From Acidipropionibacterium acidipropionici (GTDB taxonomy: Bacteria; Actinomycetota; Actinomycetes; Propionibacteriales; Propionibacteriaceae): DNA of 64,000 nucleotides. The position numbers and the translations under genes are program-made. The notes under the pieces are model-generated. The model saw only the letters and a program-made list of their open reading frames with translations, searched no databases and was not told the origin of the DNA. This document shows, in pieces, positions 17,867 to 25,284 of the stretch. The stretch lies in NCBI RefSeq assembly GCF_001441165.1, contig NZ_CP013126.1, forward strand, positions 2,695,551 through 2,759,550. Direction: 5' to 3'. The number at the start of each line of letters is the position of its first letter. Position 1 is the first letter of the stretch.

Positions 17867-18850
17867 TCACACCTGGATCTGGGGGACCGGGCTCATGAGC
17901 ACCGGCGGGCGATGCAGATAGGCCGTGGTGCGCCGCTTCTGCTCGATGTCTCGGATCACGCGCTCGACCTGGTCGGGCGACAGGCCGGTGGCGGCCGCGA
18001 TCCGGTCCGTCGGGACGCCGTTGTTGTGGCCGTAGAGGCACAGGTCCATCAGGTCGTAGGGGAGACTGAAGTAGAACTCCTCCTGGGACTGCGGCATCGA
18101 GTAGGTGTCGGTGGTCGGCGGCCGGGTGCGGATGGCCTCGGGGACCCCGAGGTATTCGGCCAGGGCGTAGACCTGCGTCTTGTACAGGTGGGCGATCGGC
18201 TTGAGATCGGCCGCTCCGTCACCCAGTTTCACGAAGAACCCCTGGTCGTACTCGAGCCGGTTGGGGGTGCCTGCGACCGCGTAGTTCAGGCGGTCGGCGT
18301 GGAAGTACTCCAGGGCCTTGCGGGTGCGCTGCTTGAAGTTGGTGGCCGCGACGATCTCCAGGTACGCCTCGGTGGTGAGCCGACGCGTCCGGGTGGTGCC
18401 GTCGGGGGCCTGGATCACGATGGAATAGATCCTGTACCGGTCGGAGTCCACCACGCTGGGCAGGACGATCTTCGACCGGTATCCGGGACCGTAGTCGCCG
18501 AAGACGCGCCGCACGGCGTCGTCGCGTCGTCGGTAGCAGCCCAGGGCCTCGAGTGCGGGGGAGATGTCCTCGAGGCGGGAGTCCACGCCGAGGGAGGCGA
18601 TGAGTTCGGAGCTGAGGGGCACGGTCTCGTCGGAGGACTCGGACTCGGGGAGCTGGAGGGCGAGCACGCGCTCGGGGCCCAGAGCGTGCACGCACAGTGC
18701 GGCCACCACGCTGGAGTCGATCCCTCCTGAGACGGCAACCACAGTCCCCCTGCGGCGGTTCTGGCGAAGGTATCCGCGGATCCCCTCGGCGATGCGGTCG
18801 GTCTCGGCCGCCGCATCGATGCCGAGGCTGGCGGTGCTGAAGTCGGTCAC
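17867..18850 (-). CDS. NadE-like ATP-pyrophosphatase (NAD synthase homologue)
   Basis: 327 residues. The PP-loop SGGIDSS sits at about 40-46, and VKLGDGAADLKPIAHLYKTQV is the conserved NadE core. There is no nitrilase-type glutaminase domain, so ammonia must be free or come from a partner. The segment TRPPTTDTYSMPQSQEEFYFSLPYDLMD differs from my memory of housekeeping NadE and resembles paralogues in polysaccharide and secondary-metabolite clusters. It overlaps the upstream AsnB2 gene by four bases (ATGA on the minus strand), which suggests a functional pair. It could amidate a cluster-specific acid or simply be the cell's NAD synthase; I favour the former. Confidence 0.75.
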   Translation of the reverse strand: MTDFSTASLGIDAAAETDRIAEGIRGYLRQNRRRGTVVAVSGGIDSSVVAALCVHALGPERVLALQLPESESSDETVPLSSELIASLGVDSRLEDISPALEALGCYRRRDDAVRRVFGDYGPGYRSKIVLPSVVDSDRYRIYSIVIQAPDGTTRTRRLTTEAYLEIVAATNFKQRTRKALEYFHADRLNYAVAGTPNRLEYDQGFFVKLGDGAADLKPIAHLYKTQVYALAEYLGVPEAIRTRPPTTDTYSMPQSQEEFYFSLPYDLMDLCLYGHNNGVPTDRIAAATGLSPDQVERVIRDIEQKRRTTAYLHRPPVLMSPVPQIQV

Positions 18851-20835
18851 GATGTGCTCCTGGTCCGGAAGTCGAGGACGGAATCGAGAACCACCGGGGC
18901 GGTGGGTGGTCGGCGGGGGCGCGCGTCCTGTCCGCCCAGCTGCTCGAGCAGCAGCTGGGTGGACAGGACGAGTACGACGCGCATGTTGTCGGTGTTGCTC
19001 AGACCCCGGCCGTCGCGGCGCCGGGCCTTCGCCAGGAGGGCGGCCACCATATCCGGTCGGAAGACCCCGGTCCGGTTCAGTGCCGCCTCACAGGTCACGT
19101 CGCCGACCCAGTCGGGGGCTCCGTCGGCGAAGAAGCTCTCGGCGTCGGGGGAGCGGTAGGGCTGCTTGGGCCGCGTCAGAATCTCCCGGGGCACCAGATC
19201 GGCGAAGGCCCGTTTGAGCAGATGCTTCTCGTCGAGGCCCGCGATCTTCTGCTCGGCCGGCAGCGATGCGGCCAGTCGGCCGACATCGGCGTCGAGGAAG
19301 GGGAACCGCCCTTCGACCGAGTTGGCCATCAGCATCCGGTCGCCCTGAGAAGCCAGGATGTAGCCGGGCAGCAGAGTGGTCATCTCGAGCCACTGGGCGC
19401 GCCCCAGCATCTCCCACCGCTCGCTGCCGGGGGGCATCCGGGCGATCAGGTCGTCGGCCGCGGTGGACTCCACACGCATCCGGTCGGCGAGCATCGGCTT
19501 GATCATGGCAGTCGTGTCCCAGCGGGGGCGGTGCGACATGGCCGGATCGGCGAGATCCAGATTCCTGCCGAAGAAGGCCGCGGCGAAGGCCGGAGCCCGG
19601 GCCGGGGACCGCGTCATCCAGGGGTAGAGGCCGGCCACCGCGCGCTGCCGGGCGGCGGGATCGGGATCGGCGCCCCACCTCTGGCGAACCTTCGCCTCGA
19701 GGAAGAGGTCGTAGCCCGCCAGGACCTCGTCGGCCCCCTCCCCGGTCACCACGACCTTGTACCCGCACTCGTGCACCAGGCGTGAGAGCAGGAACATCGG
19801 GGCCGGGGCGGTGCGCAGCAGGGGGTGCTCCGCGTGGCGCACGACCTCGGGGAATACCTCGGCGATGTCCCGGCCGCTCACCCTCACCTCGTGGTGACGG
19901 GTGCCCAGGCTGTCGGTCAGGAGCCGCTGGTAGCGCCCCTCGTCGTGCTCGGCGGAGTCGAAGCGCACCGAGAAGGTGTCGACCTCCACGTCGGTGAATG
20001 AGGCGATGAGGGCGGCCGTGACCGAGGAGTCGATCCCACCCGAGAGGTAGGCCCCGACCGGGACGTCGCTGCGTTCGAAGCGCAGCCGGACGGCGTTGAT
20101 CAGGCTCTCGCGCAGGGCACCGGCATGCTCCTCCTCGCTCGCCTGGTCGGCCGGCCCGGCCTCGGGGAAGCCCGGGGACCAGTAGCGAGACGTCGTCTCC
20201 CTGCCGCCGACGAGACGCAGGTAGCAGCCGGGAGGCACCTGACGGACGCCCAGGAAGGGAGTGGTGGGCGCCAGCGGAGCCCAGAAGGTGAGGATCTGAT
20301 CCATCCCGGCCGGGTCGAGCTCGGCGCCGGCCCCCGAGGCCGCGAGCAGTGCCGTGATCTCGGAGGCGAACCGCAGCTGATCGCCGTCGCGGGTGTAGTA
20401 GAGGGGTCGGACCCCGTACCGATCCCGGCACAGCACCAGCTCCTCGGTGCGCCGGTCCCACAGTGCCAGCGCCCACTGTCCGTTGAACCGGTCGAAGGAG
20501 CCGGGGCCCCATTCCTCCCAGGCGTGGACGATCACCTCGGTGTCGCACCGGGTGCGGAATCTGTGACCACGGTCGCGCAACTGCTCGCGCAGCTCCACGT
20601 GGTTGAAGATCTCCCCGTTGAAGGTCACCCAGACCAGGGAGTCCTCGTTGCACATCGGCTGGAGACCGTTGTCGGTGTCGACGATCGCGAGCCGGGTGTG
20701 TCCCAGCACCACCTGGTCGTCGACGTAGTACCCGCCGGCATCGGGTCCGCGATGGATGAGGTGAGCCATCATGGTCGTCGCCTGCCCCGGGTCGGGAGGC
20801 GCTGCCGAGGAGTGGACGCCGCAGATGCCGCACAC
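18847..20835 (-). CDS. Asparagine synthase-like glutamine amidotransferase (AsnB2)
   Basis: 662 residues. Cys2 of MCGICGVHS is the glutaminase nucleophile; HRGPDAGGYY and NGEIFNHVELR complete that domain. The PP-loop SGGIDSS is at about 264-270, followed by TGEGADEVLAGYD. It belongs to the longer AsnB subfamily found in secondary metabolism and polysaccharide loci and is clearly distinct from AsnB1 at 10725. The GTG start has no strong ribosome binding site; a minus-strand TACGCT at 20881-20886 is the probable -10. The downstream NadE-like gene is translationally coupled, so AsnB2 might feed ammonia to it, or both may act on one substrate (inference). Confidence 0.88.
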   Translation of the reverse strand: MCGICGVHSSAAPPDPGQATTMMAHLIHRGPDAGGYYVDDQVVLGHTRLAIVDTDNGLQPMCNEDSLVWVTFNGEIFNHVELREQLRDRGHRFRTRCDTEVIVHAWEEWGPGSFDRFNGQWALALWDRRTEELVLCRDRYGVRPLYYTRDGDQLRFASEITALLAASGAGAELDPAGMDQILTFWAPLAPTTPFLGVRQVPPGCYLRLVGGRETTSRYWSPGFPEAGPADQASEEEHAGALRESLINAVRLRFERSDVPVGAYLSGGIDSSVTAALIASFTDVEVDTFSVRFDSAEHDEGRYQRLLTDSLGTRHHEVRVSGRDIAEVFPEVVRHAEHPLLRTAPAPMFLLSRLVHECGYKVVVTGEGADEVLAGYDLFLEAKVRQRWGADPDPAARQRAVAGLYPWMTRSPARAPAFAAAFFGRNLDLADPAMSHRPRWDTTAMIKPMLADRMRVESTAADDLIARMPPGSERWEMLGRAQWLEMTTLLPGYILASQGDRMLMANSVEGRFPFLDADVGRLAASLPAEQKIAGLDEKHLLKRAFADLVPREILTRPKQPYRSPDAESFFADGAPDWVGDVTCEAALNRTGVFRPDMVAALLAKARRRDGRGLSNTDNMRVVLVLSTQLLLEQLGGQDARPRRPPTAPVVLDSVLDFRTRSTS

Positions 20836-20880
20836 GGCTCAGCGTCCCGGAGGGTCGGTCGCAGGGGCTTGCATCGCCCC

Positions 20881-20886
20881 AGCGTA
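20881..20886 (-). promoter_or_regulatory. -10 element of the asnB2-nadE-like pair
   Basis: TACGCT on the minus strand, giving a leader of about 40 nt that contains the inverted repeat GGGGC/GCCCC. It faces the carrier-protein promoter at 20952 across a short divergent region. Confidence 0.4.
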
Positions 20887-20951
20887 ACGGCTCGGGGAGC
20901 AATGTGGACAGCAGTTCACCGCAAGGCTGGGAGGGGCGGCCGGACCGGTGT

Positions 20952-20957
20952 TACAGT
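20952..20957 (+). promoter_or_regulatory. -10 element, probable leaderless start of the carrier-protein gene
   Basis: TACAGT ends six bases before ATG 20964 and no ribosome binding site is present. Confidence 0.55.
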
Positions 20958-20963
20958 CCCTGC

Positions 20964-21224
20964 ATGTCGACGAGTGCCACCGGGGTGCACGACCGGGTCC
21001 GAGAGTTCGTGCTGGACAGCCTGCTACTGGGGGACGCCTCGAGGATGCCGTCGGATTCCGAGTCCCTGCTGGAATCCGGAGTGATCGACTCGACCGGGAT
21101 CCTCGAGCTCATCGAGTTCATCGAGGAGGCATTCGGCGTCCACGTCGCCGACGATGAGACCGTTCCGGAGAATCTGGACGGCATCGACCGGGTGGCCGCC
21201 TACGTCACCCGCAAGCAGGCCTGA
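20964..21224 (+). CDS. Stand-alone acyl carrier protein
   Basis: 86 residues, the size of a free carrier protein. The phosphopantetheine attachment site is Ser43 in SGVIDSTGILELIEFIE; Asp-Ser is kept, while the usual following Leu is Thr. Helix II/III residues (EEAFGVHVADDETVPENL) are normal for ACP. ATG 20964 is chosen over the in-frame 20904 because the -10 lies directly in front of it. In this locus it could accept an acyl or aminoacyl group from the AMP-forming ligase (15521) for transfer to the polysaccharide, with the acetyltransferase-like gene 10 bp downstream in the same transcript. Confidence 0.85.
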   Translation: MSTSATGVHDRVREFVLDSLLLGDASRMPSDSESLLESGVIDSTGILELIEFIEEAFGVHVADDETVPENLDGIDRVAAYVTRKQA

Positions 21225-21234
21225 GCCGGGGCCG

Positions 21235-21825
21235 ATGATGGCTGAGCTCTCCGCGGACCTCGCCCGTCAGATGGCCGCCGTGCTGCCCGGCCGGAACTCC
21301 CGGGGTGCCCGACTCAAGTTCCTCCTCGTCAACTCCGAGTTCCACGGCGTCGCGATCTACCGCTTCGGCCGGCTGGCCGACGACGTCCGAGGCCGAAATC
21401 GCGCTCTGGGGCTGCCCATGGTGGCGGCCCACCGGGTTCTCAACCGCAGGGTGACCCATGTGCATCATCTCGACATCGCGGCGGGGGCGAGGATCGGTGC
21501 CGGCCTGCTGCTGATGCATCGTCACGGGGTGATCATCGGTCCGTCGATCATCGGGCGGAACTGCGTGATCCATCAGAACGTCACGATCGGTCAGCGGGTC
21601 GCCGGCGGCGATCAGGGGGTGCCCAGGATCGGCGACAACGTCTGGATCGGTCCCGGAGCCGTCATCACCGGCGACATCACGGTCGGCGACGGAGTCACCG
21701 TCTCCGCCGGATCGGTGCTCTCCAAGGACGTCCCCGCGCGGTGTCTGGTGGCGGGCAACCCGGCCCGGGTGATCGCCAGGGACTACGACAACTCGGCGAT
21801 CATCGGGCTCGGCGAGGCCGGGTGA
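21235..21825 (+). CDS. Serine acetyltransferase-like hexapeptide-repeat transferase
   Basis: 196 residues. A short helical N-terminus is followed by left-handed beta-helix hexapeptide repeats from about residue 80 (IGAGLLLMHRHGVIIGPSIIG, NVWIGPGAVITGDITVGDG), ending in AGNPARVI, as in CysE/SAT and O-acetyltransferases. HRHG carries the catalytic-type His. It lacks the long N-terminal domain of true CysE, so sugar or amino-group acylation, possibly from the adjacent carrier protein, is at least as likely as cysteine synthesis. Tandem ATGs at 21235 and 21238 are both possible starts. It is the last gene of the EPS region. Confidence 0.8.
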   Translation: MMAELSADLARQMAAVLPGRNSRGARLKFLLVNSEFHGVAIYRFGRLADDVRGRNRALGLPMVAAHRVLNRRVTHVHHLDIAAGARIGAGLLLMHRHGVIIGPSIIGRNCVIHQNVTIGQRVAGGDQGVPRIGDNVWIGPGAVITGDITVGDGVTVSAGSVLSKDVPARCLVAGNPARVIARDYDNSAIIGLGEAG

Positions 21826-21878
21826 CCGGCCTCCGCCGCGACGTGCACGCGTTTTCGCGCCTCCCGGGCAGTTTGTGC

Positions 21879-21884
21879 TATTTT
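21879..21884 (+). promoter_or_regulatory. Candidate -10 of the ATP synthase operon
   Basis: TATTTT lies in a short T-rich patch within GC-rich DNA, about 50 nt before the AtpI-like start, and is the best -10 upstream of the atp genes. No convincing -35 is seen. Confidence 0.4.
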
Positions 21885-21933
21885 TCACAGGCAGCCGTCG
21901 GAGCTGCACACACGACCGGGAGGGCGTCTGAGG

Positions 21934-22383
21934 ATGACCATGGAGATGGCCGTGCTCGATGAACCGTCCCGACACGCGGACACCACCTCGACCCTGCTGT
22001 CGCGGATGTTGCGCACGGCTCTACTGTGGGCCTTGGGCTCGGGCATTCTCGCCGTCGCCGGATGGGCTCTGGCGGGCCATCCGGTGCAGGTGGCCGGAGC
22101 AGCCGGAGGGGCCGGTCTCGCACTGGTCTTCCTGGCCGGCGGGCGGTCTGTGCAGGTCCTGGCGAGGACCCGCAACCTCGGTGCCGCCATGACCGTCTTT
22201 CTCACCCAGCTGCTGGTGCTGGGCGTCGTCGGCGGACTGATCGCCCAGCACGGCGGTGCGGGCCGGTGGGGGATGCCCGCGGCAACCGGTGTGCTGGCCG
22301 TCGCACTCGGATGGACGGCGGGCGTCGTCGTCGCCGGTCGCAGGCGGAATCAACCCATCTACGAACGGAGGGCGCAGGAGTGA
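21934..22383 (+). CDS. AtpI-like four-helix membrane protein
   Basis: 149 residues with four hydrophobic helices (about 30-50, 52-72, 85-105, 112-130) and a basic C-terminus. Its place at the head of the atp operon and its topology fit the poorly conserved ATP synthase protein I, which helps c-ring assembly or Mg2+ supply in other bacteria. GGGAGGG lies seven bases before ATG 21934; in-frame ATGs at 21940 and 21946 are alternatives. Sequence identity to known AtpI could not be judged by eye, so the name rests mainly on position. Confidence 0.65.
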   Translation: MTMEMAVLDEPSRHADTTSTLLSRMLRTALLWALGSGILAVAGWALAGHPVQVAGAAGGAGLALVFLAGGRSVQVLARTRNLGAAMTVFLTQLLVLGVVGGLIAQHGGAGRWGMPAATGVLAVALGWTAGVVVAGRRRNQPIYERRAQE

Positions 22384-22450
22384 TCGCAGACCTCGCCGAG
22401 GGCCGTTCCTCGGGCGGCGCAATCGGCGTCGGCACCCCTGCCGGTACTGA

Positions 22451-22456
22451 TAGAGT
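22451..22456 (+). promoter_or_regulatory. Candidate internal -10 before the AtpZ-like gene
   Basis: TAGAGT ends ten bases before ATG 22467 in the 83-bp gap after the AtpI-like gene. It may give the operon a second transcription start. Confidence 0.35.
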
Positions 22457-22466
22457 CTCACCCGTC

Positions 22467-22730
22467 ATGGACAGAAACGCAGAGCCGCGGACGTCGTCCG
22501 CCGCCCGCACCGAGAACTCGGGATCCGAGGACGGGATGGGAGTCCTGAGCTACGTGCTGGCCGGTCTCATCTTCTACGGGGGCATCGGCTGGCTGATGAG
22601 CCGGTGGCTGCACCAGACCTGGATCATCCCGGTCGGGATGGTCGTCGGGCTGGCTGCCAGCGTCTATCTCATCGTCAAGAGATACGGGTCTGGGGACCCG
22701 GTCTCCAGAAGTAACGAGGAGGACAAGTGA
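22467..22730 (+). CDS. AtpZ/AtpI-family two-helix membrane protein
   Basis: 87 residues: a hydrophilic N-terminal third, then two transmembrane helices (LSYVLAGLIFYGGIGWLMSR and IIPVGMVVGLAASVYLIV) and a charged C-terminus. This is the layout of the ATPase gene-1 family (PF09527) found upstream of atpB. It overlaps atpB by four bases (GTGA). It is probably an accessory factor for the F0 sector, with no catalytic role. Confidence 0.7.
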   Translation: MDRNAEPRTSSAARTENSGSEDGMGVLSYVLAGLIFYGGIGWLMSRWLHQTWIIPVGMVVGLAASVYLIVKRYGSGDPVSRSNEEDK

Positions 22731-23509
22731 GCCACGGGCTGTTCGTGCCACTGGAATACCACCCCCCGGGTCTTGACGACTTCAAATTCCCCGGGACGTT
22801 CGGCGTCGAATGGATGGACAAGAGCTTCTGGCAGGCCATCATCGCCGCCGTTGTGGTGATGGTGCTCTGGCTGTGGCTCAGCCATTCGATGAAGGTGGTG
22901 CCCGGGAAGCGCCAGGTGCTCGCCGAGTACTGCTACGACTTCATTCGCAACACCCTGGTGCGCGACACCATCGGTCATGATTTCCGCAGGTGGCTGCCGT
23001 ATCTGGTCGCGGTGTTCAGTTTCGTGCTCATCAACAACTGGTTCGGTGAACTCTTCTTCTTCATGTTCCCGACCTTCTCCCGGGTCGGATACGTGTACGG
23101 CCTGGCGCTGGTGTCCTGGTTCGTCTACAACATCGCGGGGATCCGTGCCCAGGGGCCGGCCAAGTACTTCAGGCACTCGGTCCTGCCGCCCGATGTGCCG
23201 GTCGCGCTGTGGATCCTCATCATCCCGCTGGAGTTCCTGTCGAACTTCATCACCCGGCCGCTGACCCTGTCCCTGCGACTGTTCGCCAATATGTTCGCCG
23301 GGCACCTCATCATCATGATCTTCGTGGTGGGCGGAGGATTCCTGCTCACCTATTCCGGAAATCCCCTGTTCAACGTCACAGGGGGCCTGTCGGTGGTGTT
23401 CAGCTTCGCGCTGTTCGCCCTGGAGCTGTTCGTCGGCTTCCTGCAGGCCTACGTCTTCACCGTTCTCTCCGCCCAGTACGTGGCCTCGTCCATATCGGCC
23501 GACCACTGA
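22727..23509 (+). CDS. atpB: ATP synthase F0 subunit a
   Basis: 260 residues with five or six transmembrane helices, forming the proton half-channels next to the c-ring. The signature helix NFITRPLTLSLRLFANMFAGH carries the essential Arg (SLRLFANM). The N-terminus is unusually hydrophilic (LEYHPPGLDDFKFPGTFG), as in other actinobacteria. The GTG start at 22727 is backed by GAGGAGGAC. A 77-bp gap with two hairpins separates it from atpE. Confidence 0.97.
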   Translation: MSHGLFVPLEYHPPGLDDFKFPGTFGVEWMDKSFWQAIIAAVVVMVLWLWLSHSMKVVPGKRQVLAEYCYDFIRNTLVRDTIGHDFRRWLPYLVAVFSFVLINNWFGELFFFMFPTFSRVGYVYGLALVSWFVYNIAGIRAQGPAKYFRHSVLPPDVPVALWILIIPLEFLSNFITRPLTLSLRLFANMFAGHLIIMIFVVGGGFLLTYSGNPLFNVTGGLSVVFSFALFALELFVGFLQAYVFTVLSAQYVASSISADH

Positions 23510-23524
23510 TTCCCAGACCTCATC

Positions 23525-23564
23525 CCGCCGCCTGGCGGAATGAAGAAAACGCCCCGCGAGGGGC
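23525..23564 (+). promoter_or_regulatory. Paired hairpins in the atpB-atpE spacer
   Basis: Two small stems in the mRNA: CCGCC/GGCGG (23525-23538, loop GCCT) and GCCCC/GGGGC with a GCGA tetraloop (23551-23564), just upstream of the atpE ribosome binding site GAAAGGA. They could tune translation or mRNA stability of the c subunit, which is needed in many copies per enzyme. Confidence 0.45.
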
Positions 23565-23586
23565 ACGATCCGAAAGGACTCACCCC

Positions 23587-23808
23587 ATGGTTCCCATGCT
23601 CATCGGCGGTTCGCTCAACGTGCTCGGCTACGGCCTAGCGACACTCGGCCCTGCCCTCGGCGTGGCGTGGATCTTCGCGTCCGTCATCAATGGCACGGCC
23701 CGCCAGCCCGAGGCCAAGCCGGCGATGATGAGCACCGCGTTCATCGGCTTCGCCGTGGTCGAGGCCCTGGCGCTGTTCGGCTTCGTGCTGGCCTTCGTCG
23801 CACAGTGA
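23587..23808 (+). CDS. atpE: ATP synthase F0 subunit c
   Basis: 73 residues, a two-helix hairpin proteolipid. The polar loop has ARQPEAKP, and helix 2 (FIGFAVVEALALFGFVLAF) carries Glu59, the ion-binding carboxylate. The residue after it is Ala, and the Na+-type ligand set is not evident, so proton coupling is expected. Start ATG 23587 follows GAAAGGA at normal spacing. The c-ring rotates against subunits a and b in the membrane. Confidence 0.95.
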   Translation: MVPMLIGGSLNVLGYGLATLGPALGVAWIFASVINGTARQPEAKPAMMSTAFIGFAVVEALALFGFVLAFVAQ

Positions 23809-23816
23809 GTGGCGCC

Positions 23817-24395
23817 ATGGATGCGCCGCTCATCGCACTCCTCGAACTGAATCTGGGGCCGCTGGCCCCCGAGCACCCGATCGAGATCATCGTCGGCATC
23901 GTCCTGGTGCTGCTGCTGACCTGGGGCTGCGCGAAGTTCATCGTGCCGCGCTTCGAGGACATGTACCACGAACGCTCCGAGGCCGTTCAGGGCGGCATCG
24001 AGCGTGCCGAGAAGGCCCAGGCCGAGGCCAGGGCTGCGCTCGAGCAGTACAGGGCCCAGCTGGCCGGCGCCCGCGAGGAGGCTGCGAAGATCCGGGAGGA
24101 CGCCAAGTCCCAGGGGGCGCAGATCCTCACCGAGATGAGGGAGCAGGCCGCATCCGAGGCCGATCGCATCTCGGCCAGGGCCCGTCTGCAGATCAGTGCC
24201 GAGCGGGAGCAGGCCGTCACCGAGCTGCGCACCCAGATCGGCGGTCTCGCCACCGACCTGGCCGGACGCATCGTGGGGGAGTCCCTCGACGACGACGCCC
24301 GCGTGAGTGCCACCGTCGACCGCTTCATCGCCGATCTGGCCAAGGAACCCGCCGCGGGTGAGCGGGCCGGGGCCCGGGCGGTGGATCCGTCATGA
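23817..24395 (+). CDS. atpF: ATP synthase F0 subunit b
   Basis: 192 residues: one N-terminal membrane helix (IEIIVGIVLVLLLTWGCAKF), then a long charged coiled coil (ERSEAVQGGIERAEKAQAEA and onward) forming the peripheral stalk, ending in a flexible tail. ATG 23817 is used here; GTG 23805, overlapping the atpE stop as GTGA, is an alternative adding four residues. Its stop overlaps atpH by four bases. Confidence 0.95.
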   Translation: MDAPLIALLELNLGPLAPEHPIEIIVGIVLVLLLTWGCAKFIVPRFEDMYHERSEAVQGGIERAEKAQAEARAALEQYRAQLAGAREEAAKIREDAKSQGAQILTEMREQAASEADRISARARLQISAEREQAVTELRTQIGGLATDLAGRIVGESLDDDARVSATVDRFIADLAKEPAAGERAGARAVDPS

Positions 24396-25204
24396 CATCG
24401 GCCATCAGCGGTTCGGGGGCGCAGAGCGCTCGTCTGGACGCGCTCAACGCCGAGCTGGACTCGGTCCCGGCATCCCAGCGGCTCAGCGACGATCTCTTCG
24501 GGGTCGTCGACCTGTTCGACGGGGATCCGGGGCTGCGGCGGGCGATCAGCGATCCCGCGGTGGACGCCACCGCCCGCATCGCCCTGGCCCACCGCCTCCT
24601 CGAGGACCGGATCGGGCCGGACGCGCTGCGGCTGGTCGACCGGGCACTGCGGATCGGCTGGACCAGTCCGGTGCAGTTGACCCGCGGCCTCGAACAGGCC
24701 GGGGTGCGCTCCGAGCTGCGGACGGCCCAGGGGGCCGGTGCCGGGGTCGACGTCGAGGACGAACTGTTCCGGTTCGCCCAGACGGTGAGGGCCGATCCCG
24801 CGCTGTCACTGGCGCTCAGCGATGCCGACCGTCCGGTGAAGGCCAGGCGGGAGCTCGTCTCGGGGCTGCTCGAGGGTCGTTCCCGGCCCGAGACCGTTGT
24901 CCTGGCCGCGCGTGCGGTGCGGGCCACCAAGGCGAGCTACACAGACGTCCTCGACACCTACGTCGGCCTGTCGGCGCGGATGCGCGACGAGCAGGTCGCC
25001 GTGGTGACCACCGCCCGGGGCCTGACGGCCGAGCAGCGCGGCGAGATCCTCGCCCAGCTCGAGAGGATCACCGGTCACCGGGTGGATCTGAAGGAGGCGG
25101 TCGATCCGACAGTGCTGGGCGGCGCCCGGATCAGCTTCGGCGATGAGGTCATCGACGGGACGGTCGCGCGCCGTCTGGACCAGGCTCAACGGACGTTGGG
25201 CTGA
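24392..25204 (+). CDS. atpH: ATP synthase F1 subunit delta
   Basis: 270 residues, the longer delta typical of actinobacteria; E. coli delta is about 177. The N-terminal helical domain ([20 protein letters not shown]) binds the top of F1, and the C-terminal part contains [32 protein letters not shown], cut here to its core [11 protein letters not shown] motif. It links the b stalk to the alpha3beta3 head. The ATG overlaps atpF as ATGA. Confidence 0.95.
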   Translation: MTSAISGSGAQSARLDALNAELDSVPASQRLSDDLFGVVDLFDGDPGLRRAISDPAVDATARIALAHRLLEDRIGPDALRLVDRALRIGWTSPVQLTRGLEQAGVRSELRTAQGAGAGVDVEDELFRFAQTVRADPALSLALSDADRPVKARRELVSGLLEGRSRPETVVLAARAVRATKASYTDVLDTYVGLSARMRDEQVAVVTTARGLTAEQRGEILAQLERITGHRVDLKEAVDPTVLGGARISFGDEVIDGTVARRLDQAQRTLG

Positions 25205-25284
25205 GCGCACACAATGTTCTTACCCGCAGCCGGGCGGCCGGCCCGACCAGGGAATCCGATGAGGGAATCGGTGAAGGAGAAGCA

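Noticed and set aside
17867-18850. Calling the NadE-like gene plain nadE
   Set aside because: The core motifs fit NadE, but the altered C-terminal segment, missing glutaminase and coupling to asnB2 make a cluster-specific role at least as likely, so no symbol was given.
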